A program made the position numbers and the translations under genes. From positions 1 to 56,043 of the IMG/VR virus record IMGVR_UViG_3300046741_000008: 56,043 nucleotides of DNA. One strand, given 5' to 3'. The notes beneath the pieces were generated by a model. That model was given only the letters and a program-made list of their open reading frames with translations. It had not been told where the DNA came from and made no database searches. Position 1 is the first letter of the stretch. Each line of letters begins with the position of its first letter. This document shows positions 29,733-37,782 of this stretch, one piece after another. This stretch comes from a virus.

Positions 29733-30401
29733 ATGTCGGCCTTCAGCATCACCCCCGCGACCGACGTGCCGCCGCCGGCCGCCGACGCGTTTCCTAACTT
29801 TCTGACCTTCCAGAACCAGGGAACAGACCTCGGCCTCCCGGACGCCGACACGCTGAACTTCTCGACGGGCCTGACCGCCACGCGCGGCGTCGGCGAGAAC
29901 AGCAACGTCGTGACGGTCACTGGCGCGGGCGCTGCGGCGGCGACATCAGGCGTGATTGCCCTGACGAGCGATGTCGAGGGCGATGGCGCTTTCGATGACA
30001 CGCCGTTCCCATCGGTGTGGACGGCCACGGTTCTGGTGGCCAACGACTCGTGGACATTCGACGGCGACACCACCACGCTGACGTTCGCCGAGACCGGCGT
30101 GTACCGGGTGATCGCGACATGCTCGGCAACGGCCCAGATAGAGGGTTTCGCGTGGCCGGATGGTGAAACGCACTACGGCTCGACGATCGATGGTGTCGAG
30201 AGCCAGCACTACCGAACCAAGGTCGCAGACACCGCGCACACACCGAGATGGACTGACCAAGTCGTGATCCAGGTCGATACCGCCCCCCAGGATGCCGTCA
30301 CTCAGTTGTACGCCCTATCGGTCGATGACACGGGGACCATCATCGGCCGCTGCTCCATGACGCTTACCATCGAACGCCTGGGCGACGCCCCGGCCCCCTG
30401 A
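29733..30401 (+). CDS. Beta-rich virion-type protein (222 aa)
   Basis: The Thr/Val/Asp-rich sequence, FPNFLTFQNQGTDLGLPDAD and then TLTFAETGVYRVIATCSATA, reads as a jelly-roll-type beta domain (C1q/TNF-like pattern). The short N-terminal LNFSTGLTATRGVGENSNVV block is common in phage structural proteins. It has its own ribosome site (GGGAG). It is probably a minor structural or decoration protein; exact position in the virion is unknown. Confidence 0.6.
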   Translation: MSAFSITPATDVPPPAADAFPNFLTFQNQGTDLGLPDADTLNFSTGLTATRGVGENSNVVTVTGAGAAAATSGVIALTSDVEGDGAFDDTPFPSVWTATVLVANDSWTFDGDTTTLTFAETGVYRVIATCSATAQIEGFAWPDGETHYGSTIDGVESQHYRTKVADTAHTPRWTDQVVIQVDTAPQDAVTQLYALSVDDTGTIIGRCSMTLTIERLGDAPAP

Positions 30402-30403
30402 GC

Positions 30404-33199
30404 ATGCGAGTAGCCCACGAGAGTTTCCGCGGCATGGTGCCGCTGCTTAGCCCCCGGGCGCTGCCTGACAACGGCGCGCAGGTGGCGCTGAACGCGAACA
30501 TGAAGTCGGGCGATCTCGAAGCCTGGATGCGCCCGCTGCTGTCGAAGCAACTGGCCACTCTGGGGTCAGGCCCCGTCGAGACGATCTTCAAGCTGGGCGC
30601 CGACTGGCTGAGTTTCGAGCAGCGTGTCGAGGTGGCCCGTGGGGCGATCCTGGGCGACACCACGAAGCGGACCTACATCACCGGCCTGGAGGGTCTGGGT
30701 CCACGCTGGACGAACGTCGAGCTCGCCACCACAGGTTCGGAGCCATTCCCCGTCGAGACGCGCCCGCTGGGTGTGCCTGCGCCGGAAGTGGCGCCCGAGG
30801 TCGAGGTGAACCCACCTGCGGTCGTCACAGGCGATGTGCCGGTCCAGAACCCTGGCGCCGAGGATGGCGCGCTCGACTGGACATCGCCGACCGGGCTCAC
30901 GCTCGAAGACCACGACAACAGCTCGATCCCTGGCTTCCTGGCCTACGCCGGCACGCACTACTGGTTCGGCGGTGATAACCCGAGCCTGGAGGCCTACCAG
31001 GACATCGACCTGTCGTCGAACGACATCACCGCCGGGCAGACGCTGGCGCTGTTCTGGCAGCAGGCCGCGAACGCTGACGGCGGCAAGGCCGGCCTGGCGC
31101 TGCAGTTCCTGGACGCCGACGACGTCGAGATCCCGGGCACCGAGGTCGCATCCGAGGTCATGACGATCACGCCCATCCTCACCTGGACCGAGCGCAGCAT
31201 CGTGGCCACCGTGCCGGCGGACGCGGTCAGCGTGCGGATCATGCAGACCTACGTGCGCGACGGTGGTGTAGAGCTCGACGCCTTCGTTGACGCGATCCGT
31301 CTGGACCTGCAGAAATACTCACTGAGCTGGGACGGCTCGAGTCTCACCGGATGGACGGTCAGCAGCAACGGGGGGCCGAGCGAGAACCGCTCCAAGTTCC
31401 TGACGATCGATGACACCTTCGGGCAGCCGCCGCCGTCCTTCAAGTTCGACATGGACAGCCGCGTGCCGTTCATGTACCAGAACCTGAAGACCGATGAGGC
31501 GCCCGCGGTGACCGTGGTCTACGACGTCTACTTCAAGCAGCGCAGCGAGGTCTCGCTGTTCGCCTCCAGCACCGGGGCCCGTATCGCCTTCGCCATGTCC
31601 ATCGAAGAGGGGACGGCGATCGAGTACTTCTCGACGTGGGAATCGGCCGGCGACGGCATCACCAAGGAAACGCTGGACGGCGACCTGAAGCCTTCGAGCA
31701 CGTGGCTGACGGTCACCCTGTCGGCGCAGATCAAGTCCCCCACGCTGGCGCGCGTGACCTGCACGGTGGTCGAGAAGGCGACGGGCCTGATCCTGCTGCC
31801 GGCGACGACGGTCGACTGGACGATCGATGGCGGGAACCTAGCGTTCGCCGCCTACGCGACCAGCCGCTCGCGGACCTGCCACTACGACAACATCCGGGTC
31901 CAGATCAGCCCGCCGGTGAGCGACACCGACAACGTCATCGTCTACACGACCTACGTCTACACGTTCGTCAACGACATCGACGAGGAGAGCGCGCCAAGCG
32001 ACCCCAGCGAGACGGTGCAGCGCAACATCAACAGCTCGGTGGTGGTCACCATGCCAACCTCGGTTCCGACCGGGCTGGACGACTACCACATCGAGAAAAA
32101 GCGGCTCTACCGGGCCGTCACCGGCTCGACGGGCACGGTCTTCCGCTTCGTGGCTGAGCTGGACCTCGCGACCGAGGAGTTCGTCGACAACCTGCCCGAC
32201 GAGGAGCTGGGTGAGGTGCTGGAGACAGAAGGGTGGGATCTGCCGCCGTTCGACCTGCGCAATATCCTGGCGCTGCCGAACGGCATCATGGTCGGGTCCG
32301 CCGGCAATCAGCTCTGCTTCAGCGTCAGCGGTCACCCGCACGCGTGGCCGATCACCTACCGGCTGCCGACCGACACCGATATCGTGGCCTTGGGCAACGT
32401 AGACACCACCGTTTTCCTTGGCACCCAGAGTTTCGTCTACACCGCGAGCGGCAACAGCCCGGACGCCTACTCGATGAGCAAGCCGGGCTCGCCGCACTCC
32501 TGCACGTCCAGGCGTTCCCTGGGCTACCTGACCGGCATCGGCGTCGTGTTCGCCGGTCCGGACGGCCTCATGGTGTCCGCCGGCGCGACGCGGGTCGAGA
32601 ACATGACGGCCAACATCTTCACGCGCGAGCAGTGGCAGGCCCTGGATCCGACATCGATCCTCGGCGTCGCCCACGATGAGACCTACTACTTCTTCTACGA
32701 CGACGGCGTCACGAAGGGCGGCTATGCCCTGGAGCCGGGACCGACAGGCTTCGGCCTGATCTCGCTTGGCATGCACGCCTGCGCTGTCTACGCCGACCCG
32801 ATCGAGGACAAGCTGTATCTGGTGCTCGACGAGTACGAGGAGCCCACCGACGAGTTGCTGCCCGAGCAGACCGGGGTAACGCCGATCGAGCCGGACGGGA
32901 CGGCCATTTACATCTGGAACGGCGACAGCGTGGCGATGAACTACCGCTGGCTCGGCAAGCTGTGGCTGTTACCGCTCGAAGCTGCGTTCCAGCAAGCCAA
33001 GGTGAAGGCGGCCGACTACGATGCGTTGGTGCTGCGCCTGTACCGAGATGGCACGTTGCTGATGGAAAAGCGTATCACCAGCAAGGATGGGTTCACGCTG
33101 CCGATGGTTGAGGCCTACGATGCCTTCGAGATGGAGCTGATCGGCACCAGCCGGGTCCGCACCGTCCAGGCGGTCGAGCAGGTCGAGGAGATCCGCTGA
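30404..33199 (+). CDS. Large tail protein, nozzle/hub-like (931 aa)
   Basis: The N-terminus (MRVAHESFRGMVPLLSPRAL with WMRPLLSKQLATLG), the block GLGPRWTNVELATTGSEPFP and the C-terminal YNYR/W-type region (GDSVAMNYRWLGKLWLLPLE, AAFQQAKVKAADYDALVLRL) match the large nozzle-like proteins of short-tailed phages. Residues about 145-500 contain inserted beta domains (GAEDGALDWTSPTGLTLEDH; LSWDGSSLTGWTVSSNGG) that may bind carbohydrate. It probably forms the tail tip through which DNA passes. Names such as gp10-like are by analogy. Confidence 0.65.
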   Translation: MRVAHESFRGMVPLLSPRALPDNGAQVALNANMKSGDLEAWMRPLLSKQLATLGSGPVETIFKLGADWLSFEQRVEVARGAILGDTTKRTYITGLEGLGPRWTNVELATTGSEPFPVETRPLGVPAPEVAPEVEVNPPAVVTGDVPVQNPGAEDGALDWTSPTGLTLEDHDNSSIPGFLAYAGTHYWFGGDNPSLEAYQDIDLSSNDITAGQTLALFWQQAANADGGKAGLALQFLDADDVEIPGTEVASEVMTITPILTWTERSIVATVPADAVSVRIMQTYVRDGGVELDAFVDAIRLDLQKYSLSWDGSSLTGWTVSSNGGPSENRSKFLTIDDTFGQPPPSFKFDMDSRVPFMYQNLKTDEAPAVTVVYDVYFKQRSEVSLFASSTGARIAFAMSIEEGTAIEYFSTWESAGDGITKETLDGDLKPSSTWLTVTLSAQIKSPTLARVTCTVVEKATGLILLPATTVDWTIDGGNLAFAAYATSRSRTCHYDNIRVQISPPVSDTDNVIVYTTYVYTFVNDIDEESAPSDPSETVQRNINSSVVVTMPTSVPTGLDDYHIEKKRLYRAVTGSTGTVFRFVAELDLATEEFVDNLPDEELGEVLETEGWDLPPFDLRNILALPNGIMVGSAGNQLCFSVSGHPHAWPITYRLPTDTDIVALGNVDTTVFLGTQSFVYTASGNSPDAYSMSKPGSPHSCTSRRSLGYLTGIGVVFAGPDGLMVSAGATRVENMTANIFTREQWQALDPTSILGVAHDETYYFFYDDGVTKGGYALEPGPTGFGLISLGMHACAVYADPIEDKLYLVLDEYEEPTDELLPEQTGVTPIEPDGTAIYIWNGDSVAMNYRWLGKLWLLPLEAAFQQAKVKAADYDALVLRLYRDGTLLMEKRITSKDGFTLPMVEAYDAFEMELIGTSRVRTVQAVEQVEEIR

Positions 33200-33624
33200 T
33201 GGCAACCGGCGCGCAGCTCGGCAAGCCAGCGGTCAACGACCCACGCGAGTTCACGCTGCGCGAGGTGCAGCAGGTCGTTGCCAATATCAGGGAGCGCCTT
33301 CGCATCCTTGATTCCACGCTGTCGACGGTGCAGACCCTCCAGCAGGTGGGCGCCCAGACCGCAGCCGTCGACCTGGCATCGCTGCAGCGGCAGATCACCA
33401 ACCTGTCCCAGGCGCTGGCCGCGCTCACGGCGATCGTGGACGGCCTTGAGCTCGGCGGCTTCACCGACCCGCGCACCGAGCAACTGGCCGGCGAGTTGAT
33501 GGCGCTGCAACTGGAGGTGGACAATCTCGGCAGTCCCGACCCTGGCCGGCTGCCGCAGCTTGAAGCCCAGGTTGGCCAGATTCAGCAGCAGGTCGACAGC
33601 AATAACTGCACGTACCTGATCTAA
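33199..33624 (+). CDS. Coiled-coil structural protein (141 aa)
   Basis: ATG at 33199 overlaps the preceding stop. Residues 20-130 are an almost continuous heptad pattern (LREVQQVVANIRERLRILDS; LQRQITNLSQALAALTAIVD), so a trimeric or dimeric coiled coil is likely. The last residues are NNCTYLI. It may be a tail fibre connector or a trimerising adaptor. No further identification. Confidence 0.65.
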   Translation: MATGAQLGKPAVNDPREFTLREVQQVVANIRERLRILDSTLSTVQTLQQVGAQTAAVDLASLQRQITNLSQALAALTAIVDGLELGGFTDPRTEQLAGELMALQLEVDNLGSPDPGRLPQLEAQVGQIQQQVDSNNCTYLI

Positions 33625-33632
33625 GGACCGCC

Positions 33633-33980
33633 ATGACGACCGCCACGCCTGTAGTTCTGTTCGACACGCAATTCGCCTCGGACACGGACACCGAGATGTT
33701 CGTGAGCCCGGAAGAGGGCGCCGGCACGACGGTCGACAAGTTCACGGCGACCAACACCGACAGCGTGACGCGCACGATCACTGTGCGGCTGGTGCCGCCG
33801 GACGAGACGCCGACCGGGACGGACTTTCTGATCGTCGATGCACAGACGCTCACCACCGGTCAGCGGTACCTCTTCCCAGAGGTGGTGGGCCAGATGCTCG
33901 CGGCGGGCGGCTCGATACGCGTCCAGGCCAGCGCAGCGAACGTGGTCATCATCCGGGCCAACGGTCGCAACTGGACCTGA
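33633..33980 (+). CDS. Small beta-rich structural protein (115 aa)
   Basis: The protein (MTTATPVVLFDTQFASDTDT, VDKFTATNTDSVTRTITVRL) is built of strands with few helices and is rich in Thr and Val. The pattern is like small immunoglobulin-like or decoration proteins in tail gene clusters. No cysteine, no signal. Function unknown. Confidence 0.65.
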   Translation: MTTATPVVLFDTQFASDTDTEMFVSPEEGAGTTVDKFTATNTDSVTRTITVRLVPPDETPTGTDFLIVDAQTLTTGQRYLFPEVVGQMLAAGGSIRVQASAANVVIIRANGRNWT

Positions 33981-33984
33981 CGCC

Positions 33985-34428
33985 ATGGGGGTCTGCGGCA
34001 CGCCCTGGGAAGTCGTGGAGGTCGAGACCGTTTGGGAAGCCGTCTCCTGGCGCATCCCTGCCGATACCCCAGACCCGGAAGAGATCCGGCGCGCTTGCGA
34101 GAGCGGCGAGGCCGTCTGCCTTGAATCCCCGGACGGCGTGCTGATCCTCACCATCACCGAGGACGAGCGAAGCCTAGAATCGGAACTGTTCATCCTGCTG
34201 GCGATCGGGTATCGACCCGGCGCCTTCAAGCGACGAGAACCCGACCTCGACAACATCGCGGCCGATCTTGGCGCCTCAGTGATCATCATGTGCCCTCGCC
34301 GCCGCGGCTGGGCCAGGTTGCTGGGGCAGAACTGGGTCAGGCAGGGTGATGTTTTTGCACGAGAGGTCGACTATGGCAGGCAAGAAGGGGTCGGTTGGTC
34401 AAACGCCGCAGCAGCGGGCGCAAGCTGA
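33985..34428 (+). CDS. Hypothetical protein, weakly acetyltransferase-like (147 aa)
   Basis: ATG at 33985 gives MGVCGTPWEVVEVETVWEAV. The sequence alternates strands and helices (DGVLILTITEDERSLESELF; LGASVIIMCPRRRGWARLLG) and ends with FAREV. This last layout (PRRGW...LG..W...FAREV) occurs in small GNAT-like phage proteins near tail genes, but the acetyl-CoA loop is not clear. It overlaps the next gene by 56 bases. Confidence 0.5.
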   Translation: MGVCGTPWEVVEVETVWEAVSWRIPADTPDPEEIRRACESGEAVCLESPDGVLILTITEDERSLESELFILLAIGYRPGAFKRREPDLDNIAADLGASVIIMCPRRRGWARLLGQNWVRQGDVFAREVDYGRQEGVGWSNAAAAGAS

Positions 34429-35062
34429 AGTAGCGATCCAGCAGCTGCAGGACTTCAAGCAGCGTTGGCGGCCGGTTCAGCAGCAGCTGGCCGAAACCAT
34501 CGTCAAGGCCGGTGGGCGCGAGAGCTTCGAGCGCAAGCAGGCGCAGGGCATGGCCACCACCGACACCGCAGCCCAGTTCGGCGACGCTCAAGAGAAGCTG
34601 CGCGCCGGCTCCGAGGCACAGGGCCTGGGCGGCTCCACCAAGCAGAAGCTGGCCATTGCCGGGCTCGGCGACGACGCCGCGGCCTCCAGTGGCCTGGGTG
34701 TAGCTGGGGCTGACCAACGCATCGACGATGCCTACGTGCAGGGCCTGGGCCAGATCATGGCGCTGGGCCGCGGCGAAAAGGCCACGGCCGTGCAGGGCAT
34801 GGGGCAGATGGCCAGGATGAGCGGGCAGCAGGCGGCCAGCGACGCCGCAATGTCGCTGCAACGGCGCGCCGGCGAGGCTCAGGTCGCCGGCCAGGCGCTC
34901 GGCATGGGCCTGTCAGGCGCCTTCGGTGCGCCGCCGGCGCCGAACTTCAACGCCCCGAACGCTGCGGGCGCCTATCCGAACCCGGCCGGTAGTACCTACG
35001 GCTATCAGGGCGCTGAAATGCCCAATTCGCTGCGCGGCGGCGGCATGGGAATGGGGGGCTGA
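34373..35062 (+). CDS. Putative internal virion protein, Gln/Gly/Ala-rich (229 aa)
   Basis: The best start is ATG 34373 (MAGKKGSVGQTPQQRAQAEV) behind GAGAGG; an upstream ATG at 34346 is also in frame. The protein is helical and Gln/Ala/Gly-rich (QDFKQRWRPVQQQLAETIVK; GMGQMARMSGQQAASDAAMS), ending in a Gly/Pro/Asn tail. This composition and the place before other ejection-type genes resemble the small internal core proteins of short-tailed phages, which are delivered into the cell during DNA entry. Confidence 0.6.
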   Translation: MAGKKGSVGQTPQQRAQAEVAIQQLQDFKQRWRPVQQQLAETIVKAGGRESFERKQAQGMATTDTAAQFGDAQEKLRAGSEAQGLGGSTKQKLAIAGLGDDAAASSGLGVAGADQRIDDAYVQGLGQIMALGRGEKATAVQGMGQMARMSGQQAASDAAMSLQRRAGEAQVAGQALGMGLSGAFGAPPAPNFNAPNAAGAYPNPAGSTYGYQGAEMPNSLRGGGMGMGG

Positions 35063-35065
35063 TCG

Positions 35066-35581
35066 ATGGCACAAGCAGGCACCACAGGCGCATGGTCGGG
35101 CTGGCTGTTCAACGACTCCAACTCGGTCAGCGCGCCGATCGCGGAAGGCGCCATCGGCTTCAACGCCAACCCGGGCGCGGCCTCGATGGGGCTGAACCCG
35201 AACAGCAAGAACTTCGCGCAGAACGCCTTCGCGGCGATCACCCGGCAGCAGTGGGATGACTACCTGACGAACTACGTCCCCATGGAAAACCGAATGATCG
35301 ACTACGCCACGGACGAGACGAAGCCCCAGGACATGTCCTACCTCGCCGGGCGCGGCGTCGGCGCGGCGTTCGACCAGCAGCGGCAATCTACCGATCGGCG
35401 CTTGGCCGGGATGGGCCTGCAGCTCACCGACGAGGAGCGTGGCGCCGTCGACAAGCAAAGCCGGCTCAGCGAGAGCCTGGCCACGGTCGGGGCGATGAAC
35501 AACGCGCGGGATGCCACGATGCAGCGGCAGCAGTCGATCATGGGCGCTCCGGCGCCGACTCTTCCGAAAGGGGTGCTTTGA
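35066..35581 (+). CDS. Putative internal or tail protein (171 aa)
   Basis: The protein (MAQAGTTGAWSGWLFNDSNS) has an aromatic N-terminus, a block QQWDDYLTNYVPMENRMIDY and a helical C-terminal half (QQRQSTDRRLAGMGLQLTDE). This order, followed by a small glycine-rich protein and two very large ejection-type proteins, is conserved in many podoviruses. No enzymatic motif. Confidence 0.6.
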   Translation: MAQAGTTGAWSGWLFNDSNSVSAPIAEGAIGFNANPGAASMGLNPNSKNFAQNAFAAITRQQWDDYLTNYVPMENRMIDYATDETKPQDMSYLAGRGVGAAFDQQRQSTDRRLAGMGLQLTDEERGAVDKQSRLSESLATVGAMNNARDATMQRQQSIMGAPAPTLPKGVL

Positions 35582-35862
35582 TGGCCTCAGGTTATGGCAT
35601 TGGTGGCGGCCTGGCCGGCATGGGCCAGCAGCAGCAGCAGCAGGCAACCGGGATGCTCGGCGACGCCGCGCAGCAGGAAGCCCAGCGCAACGACCAGAAC
35701 GCGCAGATCGAGGCGCAGCGCAAGGCCGGCAACCAGCAGCTCGGCGCCACGCTGGGCACGATGGGTGGCATGGCCGCTGGCGCGCAGATGGGCGCTGCAG
35801 GCGGACCCTGGGGCGCATTAATTGGCGGCTTGGTCGGAGCAGTCGCGGGTTCACTTTTTTAG
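35581..35862 (+). CDS. Glycine-zipper membrane-active small protein (93 aa)
   Basis: ATG at 35581 overlaps the preceding stop base (TTG 35578 is also in frame). After a Gln-rich helix (QQQQQQATGMLGDAAQQEAQ), the C-terminal 35 residues are a glycine zipper (GGMAAGAQMGAAGGPWGALI, then GGLVGAVAGSLF). These segments insert in membranes, and comparable small proteins accompany ejection proteins. It could help form the DNA channel across the cell envelope. Confidence 0.6.
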   Translation: MASGYGIGGGLAGMGQQQQQQATGMLGDAAQQEAQRNDQNAQIEAQRKAGNQQLGATLGTMGGMAAGAQMGAAGGPWGALIGGLVGAVAGSLF

Positions 35863-35889
35863 CCCATCGGCGAGGTCATCGGAGGAAAC

Positions 35890-37782
35890 ATGGCAAGCAT
35901 CGGAGAAGGCGCGGCGCGAGGTCTTGAGGCCGGCTTCCGCATGGGCCAGGGTTTCATCGACCAGCGCGACCGCGAGGAACAACGCAGGTTGCAGAACGAG
36001 ATGGCGGCGGCCGATCGGCAGGAGCGCAGCGCAGACCGCGATTTCCAGCGCGAGCGTGCGCTGAACCAGGAAGCCCGACTCGGGCGCCAGGACTACCGAC
36101 AGACCCTGCTCGACGAACGCACGCAGAACATGGACGCCGAGCAAGCGCTCGACGCCGAGTTCAAAGACCTGCAGGCTGAGGGGAAAGGGCTGTACGAGCA
36201 GTACGGCGACCAGTCGAAGATCCCGAAGGACTTGGCCGACAGCTACACCCTGAGGGTGAAAGACACGCGCGGCCGACTCACCGAAGCTCGAGCAAAGCGC
36301 TACGCGCCGCTGGTCGAGAAGCAGCGCCAGGAAGCGTCCCAACTGTGGTCGCGCATCCAGACCGGCGAGATTCCGATCGAGCAAGTCCCCGACGATCAGC
36401 TCGTCACCAGCCTGACCGCTCTCACCCGGCGCGACATCCGCGACCTCATGCCCATGGCTGGCGGCGAGAACGGCGGAAAGTCGATGGTCCAGCAGGCTGG
36501 CATGGACTTCATGACCGGCGCCCAGTCCGGCAACGACGAGATGATGCTCGGCGCGGCCAACGTGCTGTTCAAGCCCGAGCTCATGATCGGCGTCGGTGGC
36601 CCCGGGCGCGACGGCAGCGAAATCCTGTCGAAGAAGATCGTGCAACTGATCCCGCACCCGAACGATCCGACGCACTTCACGCCGCTGCTGGAGGTCAAGG
36701 TCCGCCGGGAAGACGGCAAGGTGGGCACCTACCGCGCGCCGGTGACCGAGAACCGCAGCAGCGACCCGAACGACAACATCAAGACCATCTCGATGCAGGA
36801 CGGCCTGGACCGGGTTGGCCAGCTGACGGCTCTGTCCGAGGCGCTGAACCAGCGCGGCATCATCGAGAAGATCGCCAAGGGCATGAACGACGCCGGCGAC
36901 GGCCCGCAGAATTTCCTGGAGGCGTTCTACGCCACAGGGGGCCAGAAGCCGAAGGCCGAGAAGGTCGATATCGGCCACTTCGAAGACTTCGGCGGCTACA
37001 AGATGCACTACCTGCCTGACGGCCGCGAGGTGCGCATCAACAAGACGGCCACGCCGACCAGCGGTGGCGGCGAAGACCCACACGCCAAGAAGCTGCGCGG
37101 CATCGAGGCTGCCCTCAAGAGCGGCGACATCTCTCCAGATGAGGCCAAGGAAGCACGCCGCGGGCTGGTGCTGGCCGGCGGCAAGGGTTCCATGGACACG
37201 CCGAAGGCCCAATTCGACGCCGAGAACAAGCTGCGTGACGAGCATCAGGCGCAGAGCAAGACGTTCGTCAAGGTGCGAGATGCATTCGGCAAGACCCAGG
37301 CAGCGGCTCAGGATCCAACGTCAATGGGTGACATCGCCCTGATCTTCGGCTACATGAAGATGCTGGACCCCGACAGCGTGGTTCGCGAAGGCGAGTTCGC
37401 CACAGCCCAGAACGCCGGCAGCATCCCCGACCGTATCCGCAACGCCTACAACAAGGCAATGGAGGGGACTCGCCTCAACGAGGGTCAGCGCAAGGACATG
37501 ATTTCCCAGGCGCGCAAGGTCTACAACGAGCAGAAGAAGGGGCAGGACAAGCTCGACGGCAAGTATCGCGAGTTATCCAAGAGCTATGGCCTAAACGCAT
37601 CGAACGTCGTCACGGCTTACGACACGGATGGTGAAGGGGTACCAGGGCAGCCAGCGGCAGCCGGCGGCGTTGGCGCACAGAAGCCAGCGGCTCCGCGGCA
37701 GATCACCGATGGCGCGATCATCGTCAACCGCCAAACCGGTCAGCGCATGCAAATGAGGGGTGGCCAATGGCAGCCAATCTGA
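35890..37782 (+). CDS. Ejection-type internal virion protein (630 aa)
   Basis: This long soluble helical protein starts MASIGEGAARGLEAGFRMGQ, then has a charged coiled coil (about 30-165). Its most recognisable segment is at about 455-560: DEHQAQSKTFVKVRDAFGKT, DIALIFGYMKMLDPDSVVRE and GEFATAQNAGSIPDRIRNAY, a block found in internal or ejection proteins of many phages. The C-terminus is Pro/Ala/Gly-rich. It likely enters the cell with the DNA together with the 1229-residue neighbour, which it overlaps by 16 bases. Confidence 0.7.
   Translation: MASIGEGAARGLEAGFRMGQGFIDQRDREEQRRLQNEMAAADRQERSADRDFQRERALNQEARLGRQDYRQTLLDERTQNMDAEQALDAEFKDLQAEGKGLYEQYGDQSKIPKDLADSYTLRVKDTRGRLTEARAKRYAPLVEKQRQEASQLWSRIQTGEIPIEQVPDDQLVTSLTALTRRDIRDLMPMAGGENGGKSMVQQAGMDFMTGAQSGNDEMMLGAANVLFKPELMIGVGGPGRDGSEILSKKIVQLIPHPNDPTHFTPLLEVKVRREDGKVGTYRAPVTENRSSDPNDNIKTISMQDGLDRVGQLTALSEALNQRGIIEKIAKGMNDAGDGPQNFLEAFYATGGQKPKAEKVDIGHFEDFGGYKMHYLPDGREVRINKTATPTSGGGEDPHAKKLRGIEAALKSGDISPDEAKEARRGLVLAGGKGSMDTPKAQFDAENKLRDEHQAQSKTFVKVRDAFGKTQAAAQDPTSMGDIALIFGYMKMLDPDSVVREGEFATAQNAGSIPDRIRNAYNKAMEGTRLNEGQRKDMISQARKVYNEQKKGQDKLDGKYRELSKSYGLNASNVVTAYDTDGEGVPGQPAAAGGVGAQKPAAPRQITDGAIIVNRQTGQRMQMRGGQWQPI

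Noticed and set aside
35851-37245. Long minus-strand open frame opposite the ejection protein gene (464 codons)
   Set aside because: Same reason: a shadow of a conserved plus-strand gene, with leucine/valine/histidine bias and no neighbours on that strand.
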